Source: Parachlorella kessleri (taxonomy: Eukaryota > Chlorophyta > Trebouxiophyceae > Chlorellales > Chlorellaceae). Taken from it: DNA of 27,757 nucleotides. The translations under genes were made by a program, and so were the position numbers. Where the stretch lies: contig BBXU01000061.1 of NCBI GenBank assembly GCA_001598975.1, positions 1 to 27,757 of the forward strand. Direction: 5' to 3'. Below, in pieces: positions 1 through 10,200 of this stretch. Position 1 is the stretch's first letter. The number at the start of each line of letters is the position of its first letter. The notes beneath the pieces are model-generated. The model worked only from the letters and a program-made list of their open reading frames with translations. It was not told where the DNA came from and ran no database searches.

Positions 1-2213
1 AGGCCATTGACCACTGCAAGCAACAAGCCCTTGCACTGCCCAAGGAACGCAGCGATTTCGCGTGCGTACAGCACGTGACACCCCCTAAGATGAAGCATCA
101 ACCTGCATGCAAAAGGAGTGTGCACCCTCAAAGTCCCAGTTCGAGGATGCGAGCGTGAGGCAGCACCCACCTGTCGTACCGCCGGCATTGCGCCAGCATC
201 AGCCACTGCACGAAGGTGGGCATTTTCACGCGGGTCATCCACGCTACCCGCTCCTCGTGGGACATGGGCCTCAGGTAGTTGCCTGCAGAACGGGAGGTTG
301 GCACACGAGCCATGCTGTGAAAATCATGAGCAAACCTGTTTGGCTCTCCAGCGTACGTGGAGTCTCCATCGCGTGGGTGATACTGGGGTTTGGGGATTCC
401 AACATGCCACCTTCCCAGCTTTTGTGGCAATCAACACCTGGGGCAGGGCTGGGCTGTTCATATGGCACTTTAAGCCCCCCTTGCACTGAACAGTCCCCCC
501 TCAGTCGGGCTCCCCACGGATACACCTAACAGGGCCACTTCTGTTGCGCTGGAAGCTCAGCTTGACGGTGCATAAGCAGCATGACGGGTCCATGCGACCA
601 CCACAGCTCTCACCCATGTCCAGAAGAGAGTACATCTTTGAGATTTTCTTTGCCACAGGCTGCACCTCGGCGGGCGTGAAGTGGTGGCGCAGCGCGGGCA
701 GCGTGACTTCCTCCTCCTCTCTAAAATGCTCCTCACACAGCTGCTTGAACCGCGCAAAGTCGTCCTGCTGGCGGCTAACAGCGGGTAGTCTACCAAAATG
801 CAGGACCTCCTCAAGGGCTCAACCAGCCTTCTTACACCAACAGAAGTAACAAGATCGCAAATCGGGATACGAGCCCAGACGGCGATGAATTTGTCGTGCC
901 AGCGCAGAAATGCGACGTTGCTGGGGACTGGGGACCAGTGCTTGCTGGCAGGCAAAAAGTGCATGCCTAGGAGTGGATGATCAGTGCCTGTGCGCACATA
1001 CACCTCTGCAACCCTTCCTCACAAGACAACAAAGGGCCAAACACTTGCCATCACAGTGCAGTACACCTCCCCAAGCCAGGAAGTTTCACCAAACAGCAAC
1101 CACCCCTAGTAATCCGACAATGGCAGACCAGCAGGCAGCAGCCCAGCCCACCTGGAGCGGCCTGAAGTGGGTCAGCTGGCCTTCCACGCCTTGAGCCGTC
1201 AGCAGGGCCTCCAGGTCCTGGCCCACGCCCTCCACCTGCTTCACTATCTTCACATGGTCGCTGGTCTGGTGCGCGTCAACCGGGAACTTGGTGCGCATCA
1301 AGGGGAAGTAGAGCTCTGGGAGTGTCAGGGGCAGGCATGCAGCGCGACTGGGGCTGGGTAAATCAGTGGAAGACATGGGGTTGGGTAGACCCGCCGTGTT
1401 GCCGGCTTCATAAACAGGTTTGGACTCCTCTGCCTAGGGACCCGAGGACCCGAGGGCCGGCTTGCAGGATAGAGCGGCAGGCTTTTTGTGGACAACGGCA
1501 GGATGCAGGCATTACCTGCCCCCACCTCTTCAGCACCGGATTTGCATAGCCAGCGCAAGGTTGGTTGTAGTGCTGGCCAGCCCACCTTCCTCACTGTCAT
1601 GGTGAACCACCAGCATGTGCACCGCCTGCTTCCAGTACCGCCTGATGGCGTCAGCCTGCCAGGCCTCCAGGGGCTTGCCCGCTGCCAGCTGCGACCGCAG
1701 GGCCACCAACAGCCGGTCAAAGTCCTTCAGGTCCAGCCGCAGGGCGTTGTGTGACAGCACCCACCTGGCACGAAGCAAAAAGAGTCAGCGCTGGTGAACT
1801 TGGAACAACAGTGGGTATTTGGCATGTTGTGACAAGCTACTAGAGTAAACGGCAAGGCAAGCCTGCGCGGGGTTAAAAGCGGTGTAGCAAGGGCTTGGAG
1901 TGGTGAGCACATACCCGTCATTCTCTGCTGGCAAAACCCAGTCGGCCTGGTGACCAGGCTCTACTGCTCGGGCCTCCGCCATCTGCAAGGCTTCGACCGT
2001 CTGCGCCACAAAGGTCAACAACTTCAAGGCGGCGAACCATGCAGAGTGTGCAGCAGTACCGTGATCATCTAGCCATACCCTTGGACTGGCGCTCACGAGC
2101 AGGAATCGTTTCCTTTTCGACCTGCTGCTCAAAGCAGCGTGGGTGAGGCTGCAGGTGACGCCAACCAGATGGGGATGGTGCGGGTGGCTGGCTCCCCAAG
2201 GCAGGGATGCCAT
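1..2213 (-). CDS. Hemerythrin-like HHE-domain protein, 3' end outside the window
   Basis: Exons in coding order: 2213-1915, 1764-1586, 1315-1152, (optional 940 or 1003 to 836), 764-614, 282-171, 84-1. All junction phases agree. The joined protein has the helical pattern of HHE cation-binding proteins: LSHNALRLDLKDFDRLL, then HMLVVHHDSEEELYFPLM across an exon junction, then SDHVKIVKQVE, then LCEEHFREEEEVTLPALRHH. The His and Glu residues in these motifs are the expected di-iron ligands of the family. A further block, RPMSHEERVAWMTRVKMPTF, resembles the tail of plant hemerythrin-like proteins. The likely role is binding of iron or oxygen; the substrate is unknown. The exon at 836 is uncertain: the exons on both sides join in frame without it. 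The ATG at 2213 is the first in frame, and its Ser/Arg-rich start could be a targeting peptide, but the first about 45 residues are not conserved enough to be sure. The last exon in the window is the least certain. Confidence 0.72.
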
Positions 2214-2423
2214 AGCAAATATGCGTCAGTCCCTGCAGCCGAATGCATGCACACAGCTTGAGGGTTGTCAATACGTCACTGAGGGCTAGTTGTCAAAGCA
2301 TATGCTCAGCAGGCGCGCAAGGACAGTGTGTGCATTACTGGCAGACATGTTTAGCAGGAACAGAAACTTCAAATCATTTGTAATCGGTATGTAGCCTCTT
2401 ACACTGGTCTGTGAGGGGGACTG
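2214..2423. promoter_or_regulatory. Divergent promoter between the HHE gene and ICMT
   Basis: Only 210 bases separate the proposed start codons of the HHE gene (minus) and ICMT (plus), so both promoters and 5' UTRs must lie here or overlap the genes. I see no clear TATA box. The boundary depends on the uncertain HHE start. Confidence 0.4.
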
Positions 2424-4147
2424 ATGACGTCGGTGCTCCTACCTTTCCCGGCCTTCCTATCTGTGCTTCTATTCTTCCACAGCACAGAATACTTGCTAGC
2501 TGCCAAGTATAACAATGTAGAGCTGTCCTGGAGATGTAAGCCTGCTTGCACACTCCCTGCTCTGGCTAGGCTGGGGCACGAGTGTGACACATGCCATGTT
2601 GGACGCTTTGCCTTTCATGCAGCTCTGCTACTAAGTCAGCCATATGGTGTTGCGATGGGAGCAGCCTGTGTGGAATATGCCCTAGAGAAGCGCCTGGCAC
2701 CCTACCTAAAAGTACAGGTAGGATTCACTCCAGCATGCCAGCAAGTAGGGCTGCAGAACAAACTGACGCGCTGTTTGAAGTAGGACCACTCCAAATGCAG
2801 GCTGTGTCATGGCTGGGCCTTGGCACCGTGGTGCTAGGGGAGATGGTCAGGAAGGCTGCCATGGTGAGTCTTGGCCAGGTGATGGCAGTGACTGTACCGC
2901 GTGGCTAGGTGTGCCAGCGCCGCTCTTTACCCCAGGATTGAACAGGAGAAATGCTTGCTCCGCCCCACATTGGTGCTGGGCGCGATTATGGCCTGCAAAT
3001 GCTGCGCAGTGGTGTGTGCTATTGCGAGCTGCATCGCAGAAGCCACCCTGATCGCTCGAGTCGTTGTGATTGTACAGGTCACTGCAAAGCAGAACTTCAC
3101 CCATGTAATTCAGTTCGATAAGCGGGAGGAGCATCAGCTGGTGGTGCACGGCATTTACAGGTTAGCACTGTGTTCATCCCAGCTGGCTTTGTACTTCTGG
3201 GTATCATAGGATGTCCAAGTAAGCAAGGGCGACTCCGTAGGATGGGAGGCTGCGCTGTTATCAGTGTGGCTGGAGACGTTCCGGCAGGGATCCTATGGTC
3301 CGCCCATGTCAGCAGGACAGACACATCACGCATGACCTAGGCAGATGGTGGGTGCTGACCAGGAAACCCTCACAGCAGCCTACAGCAGGGTGCTGCCGAC
3401 GGAGCTCCAGTGCGGCAACTCAAGCCCCAACTGCTGTTAGCCTGGCTGCTCTGACAGTACCGTGCCCTTGTCGGTGGCGGACTGACCGAGGCTGGCAACT
3501 GTTTGTGAGGAGCATGGCATGACTCAAACCATGAAGTATGGGCCGACAGCTACCGCTGCGAGTCATGACTACATCCAGCTGTTGCTGGCTTTGCCTCAAC
3601 AGGCTGCTCACCTTGACTCCCACGCTGTTGCCTCCAGCAGGTGGATGCGGCACCCAGGGTATGCCGGGTGGCTCTTGTGGGCCGTGGGCACTCAGCTCCT
3701 GCTCTGCAACCCCATCTGCACCCTCGGCTTCACGGTCGTGGTGGGTTGCTGCGCCTCTCGGGTTAGGCGTATCTCTACCTATTTTGGTCCCACCCAGCAG
3801 CCTGTGGCATGTGTGCTTGCATACGTGACAGAAGTGCCTGCTGCGTCCGGGGATGTTTCCAGGGGTGTTATGTTCTGCGCTTGCTTACAGCAGCAGCATT
3901 GCGGAAGGGGCACTGGCAAAGGCTGAATGCTAAGGGTGAAGTGGCTGCTGCTCGCTTGGCTGACCACTAGGTTCCCTATAGGCAGGCAACACAGACACCA
4001 GCGATCTAGCCTGGTGCTTGCACGCAGGCTTGGGTGTTCTTCAAGCGGCGGATTGCTGTGGAGGAGGAACTGCTGGTCAAATTCTTTGGCAATGCTTACA
4101 CTCAGTACCGTGCAAGAGTCCCATCCGGTCTCCCATTCATCCGCTAG
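2424..4147 (+). CDS. ICMT: Protein-S-isoprenylcysteine O-methyltransferase (ICMT/STE14)
   Basis: Six exons: 2424-2535, 2623-2717, 2801-2863, 3078-3160, 3641-3740, 4028-4147, giving 190 aa, close to the plant enzyme (about 197 aa). It methylates the C-terminal prenylcysteine of CaaX proteins, using S-adenosylmethionine, as an integral ER-membrane protein. Family blocks are visible in order: N-terminal hydrophobic helix followed by FFHSTEYLLAAKYNN; a membrane segment ending CVEYALEKRLAPYLK; GLGTVVLGEMVRKAAM; TAKQNFTHVIQ; VHGIYRWMRHPGYAGWLLW; GTQLLLCNPIC; and the C-terminal FFGNAYTQYRARVPSGLPFI. The RHPGY block and the last helix form the SAM and substrate site in the family. Intron phases fit throughout, and all introns are GT-AG. 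The fifth donor could be shifted by one codon (GTG|GTGGGT). The stop directly follows the conserved PSGLPFI end, so the gene is complete. Confidence 0.95.
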
Positions 4148-5117
4148 CTGCTATGCTCATTGGCACCAGCCAGGGACTTCTTCTGAATTTTACCAACAGG
4201 TCAAAAGTCCTCCCTGTGAAATGCTTCCCCAGTGGTGTAGCAGGGTAGAAAGTGGGTCATCTGCTAGCAGACTTGCTAGGATGCAAGGCATTGGGTTGTT
4301 TGCTTGTATCGCTGCTCCCTTCAGATGTCAGCTGCAGCCTTGCTTGCCAGGCAATGGAGGGCAGCGTCTGGTGATGGTAGCAGGTGTGCGCTCCTCGGGG
4401 AGGAGTGCTGACTGTAGACTTGTGTATGGGTGTGGATTCCAGCCACAGTGACATGAATGCAATAGGATGCTCTGTACGTGTCATCCCCTGGTCTGTTAGG
4501 AGGCAAGCCAAGGACTCTTGGCAACCGCTTGACGACCGTTCCACGAACCGTGTCCTGTGACAACAATGTACGGGGGGGTGGAGACTGTGATCCGCAAGAA
4601 CAGTGGGACGTCGTGGAACTGTCAGGGTGGCGTGCTAAATGCGTGGTGGGGTGCCAAGTGCTCAGAGACAGGCATGTAGGCATAGGCTGCCTCCCAACTG
4701 GCCCTTTGAGGAGTGCTATGCCTTGGTTACAAGAAGCGCAATATTTCAGCCATGGCATGGCAGCACAAAAGTGCTGCCAACACATAGGTCTTGCCAGCTA
4801 CAATGGGCTGGCAACGAGACTGACCACCAGCCTGTACAAAACGGCCCAGGCAAAGTAAAAGAGGCAGCGCTGAATGTGTTGCCTTGCACAATTAGAAAAA
4901 GAGAATGCAAGAGCAAACAAAAGGGGATAAGAGGGCCCAAGATTGCATGATTCAAGTGGCTAACAGCATCTCCACTGGTTGGGCCTCTGCTCTTTAGATG
5001 CGAGCACACAGCACAGTCAGCACATGCAATAAGGCACAAGTATTGCTGGCAATCCCACAGCAACCCGCTTGTCAACCTCCTCGCCACAACGAAATTATGT
5101 TTCAGGTAGGACTACGT
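4148..5117. other. Intergenic region between convergent ICMT and the small gene
   Basis: Several ORFs of about 75-170 codons occur on both strands, but none shows a recognisable domain or a set of phase-matched exons. It should hold the 3' UTRs of ICMT (plus) and the small minus-strand gene. No tRNA or repeat was seen. Confidence 0.4.
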
Positions 5118-6161
5118 TCATTCTATCCGGCAGCCCAGGTGGTCCATGAGACTATTCCACAAGCAAAGCTGAGCACATTCAAGCGCAAGATCAGACATCC
5201 GCAGTTCGCAAAAAGGGGGGCCCCTCACATCAAGATTGCCATGTGAAGGCCGCAGCAGGAACGCACTTGGGGCTGCGGCCAGTGCCGCACACTGCCTCAC
5301 GAGGTTTACAGATTCACAAGGCGCACCACACACCTCTGGAAACTCAAGTCACAGGGGACGCAGACAAGAGACCAAGGGACGCAGGCCAGCATTCCAGCTC
5401 GGACTGCCACACCAGTGCCAGGCAAGGCTATACCTCCTGGAATTCCTTGGCATAATCGGCCCATGCCTTCTCATTGAGCCTGACCTTTTGCCCACGCCAG
5501 CGAGCAAGTAGAGGCGCAAGGAGGCCGCCCTGCCGCGGCGTTTCTGCTGCTGGTGCTGCTGGTGCTGAAGGATAGAGCTGCCGCGGAGTAGGCTGCGGCG
5601 GCTCAGGGTCAAGAAGCACCCCGCCTGCACAGGGGGTCAGGCCAGGCAGGTAAGTCCCCTGACACACCTGGGTACAAGACTCGCGCCCTTGTGCCTTCCG
5701 GAGCATGGATGGCCAAACAAAGCTAGCCCTCAGCGGGCAGCTATCTCCACAATCTAAGACGCTCTCCCTTCTCACCAGTGCCCCCGCAAGTACTGCACCA
5801 CCTGCCAAGTGCCTTTTGGAGATGCACTTCTCTTGACAAGGCAAGACAACCATGATACCTACCTGGCAGCATGCTATCTTGCAGCTGATCGGCAAGCCGC
5901 AGAAGCTCCTCAAAGTCATGCTGCCCATGACTCGCTGGAGTTGCTGTCAAGGGCGCCTGCCCTACCGCTGCTATGCTGACCCTGCACAAAAGTCGAAGGC
6001 TTGCACCTGAAGCAACTACCATACCGCAGGCAGCCAAAGCCAACAAAAATGGGAAAGGCAGGGGAAGGGAACAAAGGGAAGGACAGTCCTCAAAGGTGGA
6101 TATGTGCGCACCTGAAGGGGTCTGGCTCCGGCAACGGCGACTGCGCATCGTTACCAGCCAT
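5118..6161 (-). CDS. Small unrecognised protein, 3' end uncertain
   Basis: Three exons join with matching phases: 6161-6112 (ATG, begins MAGNDAQSPLPEPDPF), 5981-5863 (contains HDFEELLRLADQLQDSM) and 5624-5434 (Pro/Ala-rich, then LLARWRGQKVRLNEKAWADY). The reading frame is clean and codon choice looks coding, but I do not recognise the family. The protein looks like a short acidic N-terminus, an amphipathic helix, a Pro-rich linker and a basic helix. The last exon is ambiguous. An acceptor near 5340 would add nine residues and stop at a TAA that overlaps a TGTAA motif, the usual chlorophyte poly(A) signal. An acceptor near 5291 would add about 57 residues and stop at 5118. The lower coordinate uses the longer choice. 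Confidence 0.5.
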
Positions 6162-7234
6162 TGTCAGCACCTCCTGCTTCTCATCTTCTACATATGGTGC
6201 CCTGCACGCACGTTAACATGCTTGTCAAGCCCTTGACAGAGGCTAGACGGGCACTGGGAAGGTCCCTAGCGCTTGCCTCGCTGCGGAGAAGAACAACAGC
6301 ACACGGAGACCTTTCTTATATAAGCGCTCACATTCCAGGGCACTGTACCAAGCTCTTATGGAGCCTGATACACCGCTTGACAGGCACCCCAAGCTCGTTC
6401 GGTTCTGTGTGGCACTCGAGCTTGAGAAACGAGCCCATAGTGCAGCCCGCGGGAGCCGTGGAGTCGGAGCAGGCTATGCTTCTACCAAAGAGCCCAGCGG
6501 GAGCACCGTAGGGAGGGGAGGGCTCCATGGCAGGGCTACCCTCGCACCAACCTCGACGCACACTCAGCAGCACACTTTCCGAGCAAAACAAGGTTACGTG
6601 CGTGACGAACTGCTTATGGTTCCGATCCCGCATTTACGGCAGAACCTGTAGTAAACCTGCCGCTTTCCGTGGCGGGTATCCTGACACAGCACCAAACTCG
6701 TTGGTAATGGTGGCAGGTAGTGCAAACCGAGGATTGATAGGTGTGCACTGACTGAACGAGATACGAAGTATGTGCAAGCTTGCCCGGTTTCTGTGCCAGT
6801 AGGTCCTTCTTTGGCTGTGAAGGGAACCCGTGTTGCGTTGATCAGGGGTTGTCAAGGCCTTAAAGGGTGCTCCAGGTCGGGCTGGGGCACTGCGCTACCT
6901 GCTAGCAGTCTTGGGGCTTAACAGAAACAGTTCTGTAGAAAGTGTGTCAGTGCTGATGGGCTCATCGCTGGACAAGAGTGAGCTGATCTCCGGTTTACTA
7001 TAAAGGTGTTAAACGGCGTGCAGAATACTATCTTTGCAACAGTCGTTCTAACGATTGCAAGGGGCTCTGCATCATCACAAACTCATAAACCATTGTGCAG
7101 CAAGACACTGGCGAACATTCAAGAGGACAACAGTTCAGGCACGCACCAGGTGTTGCTTAAAAAAGGCTGAATTCCCCTCAGGTCCCTCTGTCGACACCAG
7201 TATATGCATCTGATGCCCCGCTGTGATCGAGTTA
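6162..7234. other. Non-coding region upstream of the small gene and downstream of the IDM1-like gene
   Basis: Short ORFs only, none with recognisable domains. It should contain the promoter of the small minus-strand gene and the 3' UTR of the IDM1-like gene. No TGTAA poly(A) motif was found on the minus strand between about 6900 and 7235. The one clear element is the TATA palindrome at 6315. Confidence 0.4.
6315..6324 (-). promoter_or_regulatory. Candidate TATA box (CTTATATAAG palindrome)
   Basis: This is a perfect 10 bp palindrome with a TATATA core, about 150 bases upstream of the ATG of the small minus-strand gene. A TATA box here would give a 5' UTR of roughly 120 nt. Because it is symmetric, it could also fire to the right, but no plus-strand gene follows. 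Confidence 0.45.
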
Positions 7235-10200
7235 TCATACAAGACGCGGTTTCTTGGCCAAGTGGCCCTCTTCAGACAAGATGGAATGGCTCCCCGCTGT
7301 CTCCACTGCTGTGCCCTCACCCAGGTCTCCATCAAGCTGCTCTACTAGAAACTTGCCGCCCTCTATGCTGCCTAAAGCGTGAGGGCCATAACTGAAGCCC
7401 TGCAACTCTAAGACTGCCGCTGCTGCCGGCTCAGGCAAAACACCGTCGTGTCCAGCTAGCTGTGGCTTGTCGGGGACACTGCCAGTCTCAACAGCTGGCT
7501 GTTGCGCAACCAGGGGACCAACCTCTAAGCCATTTGTCCCTGTTGCCAGCTCTGCAGCTGCGCTCGCCGAGGCTGCCGCCCCATTGGAAGGAAGCAATGC
7601 AGGCCCCGCTGCTCCAGGCTGCTGCATACCCCAGATACTCGCTGCTCCCTGCTCCTCTTTGAGCTGCCCTTGCAGTTCCTGCTGCACGGCATGCTCCTGT
7701 ACTTGCAGTGGCTGCTGCTGCTGCTGTGTTGAGTTCTGCAGCAGCTGCTGTGGCTGCGGCTGCGCTGGGTGCTGCGGCAGCTGCAGCCAGGCAGGCGAAG
7801 CGCCCGGGAACGGCTGTGGCGGTAGTAGTGCGGGGGAGGCGCTAGGTGCCGACGCAGAGGCAGGCCTGGGTAGCTGTGTATGCTGCTCAGCGGCCGCATC
7901 GGCTGCAAGCATGGCCGCAGCCAGCATGCTGTCGTATGAATCCGTGAATGGGTCGCCCGCAGAAACTGGCTCGGCAAGTCTGCTGCCGCCAAAAGCCTGC
8001 TGGCTGCCAGCCTGGTAAGCAGGATACCCCTGTTGGTAGCTGCTGCCAGCTGCATTGCCCCAGTAAGGCTGGGCCGCCTGATAAGGGGCCTGCTGTTGCT
8101 GCTGCTGCTGGTGGTGCTGCATAGGCAGCCCTGGTGCACTAGACTGTCCACTCCAGGCCACTTGCTGCTGTTGCTGGGCCTGCTGAAGACCCCACCCAGG
8201 CGACCCATTACCAAGCTGCCACTGCGAAGCACTGGCCGTTCCAGTAGGCACCCCAGCGTTCTGCTGATGCTGCCACCGCTGCTGTTGCACGCCGGCTGGC
8301 GCACTTGGCAGGACTGCTGGCTGCGCCACTGGCGGGCCTGGCAGCACATGGCCAGCATACACTTGTCGCAGCATTGGTGCTTCTGCTGCTCCTGCTGCTG
8401 CCCCATGGCCCTCCAGGCCTAGTCCAACTACTGACGCGGCCTGCCCAGCTGGGTTAACCAGCATAGCCGCCTCCCCCCCAGCCGCTGCCTGCCCAGCTGC
8501 CGCCGCTGCCCTTGCCGCCTCCATCCCGGCCTCGGCTGTGCCTGTGGGGTTGTCTGACTCAGGCGGCGCCACAAGGATGTGGTGCCCTTCGGGCTGTGCG
8601 ACGCCCGGGACCTCCTTCCAAAGCATCTCAGTGCCTGGGAATACCAAGATGCGTAGCTGCTGCTTTGCCAGCCTGCAGCAGTCCGCAAGAAGAAGAGTGT
8701 CAACAACCAAAAGCAAGCGCTACGGTGTAACCTTACATGTTCCCATCATAAGGCATGGCTCCGAGCAATCCGTTGGTAGCCATGCCAGCCAGCCGGCCTA
8801 AAACCTCCCATGCAGACCTAAGTCCTATGTACGTTTGACAGCACCCCATGGAACCCATCCATGCATTGAGCAGCCATATCAATTGCAACTCACTTGACCT
8901 GGTCCTCCGGCATGTCCACAAAATGGAAGCCCTGGCGCCACGTCACCACTGTCTCGTGCGCCGCGGGCAGGCACAGCCTGTGCACGCCCGCCTTTGTCAG
9001 CAGCTTGTCATACTCCTGCAGGAGTCAAAGTGCTGAGTTTTTGGTGCCTCCTCCTCTTCCAAGAGTTTACTCCTTTTTTACAACCTTGATGGCTCCCACT
9101 CACCGTATTCACTTTGCCATTCCTGCCACCAATATCCGGTCCAGATTTACGGAGGGCAGGTTCGCATGTAAATGACGCCCTGCCATCCACATACCCCAAG
9201 AGAGTCTGGCGCCCCACAAACTCAGACGCCGGGTCATCCAGCGCACCCACCTTCAAGAGCACGCGGGCATGGCCCTGCCTTCTGGCCGACAGCTTGGTAG
9301 CTATCAGTGGCAGCTCAGCCAACTGCGGCCCAAATACCCGCATGATGGCTGCCACCACCGGCTTGCCCTGCAGGTACCGCAGGCAAGGCTTGATCCCAGC
9401 GTGCATCTATGGTTACTGCCCTTCCCAATAGCTATGGGACGTAAGTCTGCTAAACAAGGCCAGCCCACTCTGCAGCCGGGAGCAGTGTAGCCACTTGAGC
9501 AACGGACGGGTACATCTGACATTCCCTCAGTAAACTTTGCAGACCCAAGCACGGCCCCGGGCGCACCTTGTGCCTGAGCAGCATGACATGCACGTTTTTG
9601 TAGTCCCACTCGCCGTACTGCCGCGCGTACAGCATGAGCGGCAGCAGGTCTGTGTTAGTGGACAGATCCATGATGGGGTCAAATGACTCCTGCAGCAGCT
9701 CCTGTGCCGCCTTGAGCGACCAAGCCGTGCTGTGGGAGCCATCCTTGCCGCGCAGCAGCTGCAGAGCACAGGCGGAAAGATGGGGGTGGCTATTTGGCCA
9801 AGGGAACCAGTCTTACAATAGCTATTCCGCCCCTGGACCGCACGTGGCATCCTACCACAGTGCCAAATGTCAACGCATTGCCAATCAGAGTCCATATGCT
9901 TTGTCACGACGCGACATATGCTCTCAAGCTAGGGCAGGGTTCAACGTTTTGAGCTTCCTCTTCTAGAAAGGAATTGTCAAGATGCAACCCTACCTGCCAA
10001 GTGTGCTGTGGCGAGTCCTCGATTTCCATTTGTCCAGCCCTGATGTACGACCCCAGCAGTTCATTGATGGTGGTGCACTCCTGGGAGCAGAACCAGTCTC
10101 CTGCAGGGCATACATTGGCTCAAACATGCCTTGGCACTGAAGCTATGCCCAACCTCCACACTCAGGGACACACACGCTTGGAAGGATTGAAGGAAGGGTC

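Noticed and set aside
107..529. Plus-strand ORF of 140 codons over the HHE gene
   Set aside because: Overlaps conserved minus-strand exons and has no recognisable sequence of its own.
7467..8422. Plus-strand ORFs of 129-183 codons, Cys- or Leu-rich
   Set aside because: They are the mirror of the Gln/Ala-rich last exon of the IDM1-like gene, created by CTG runs.
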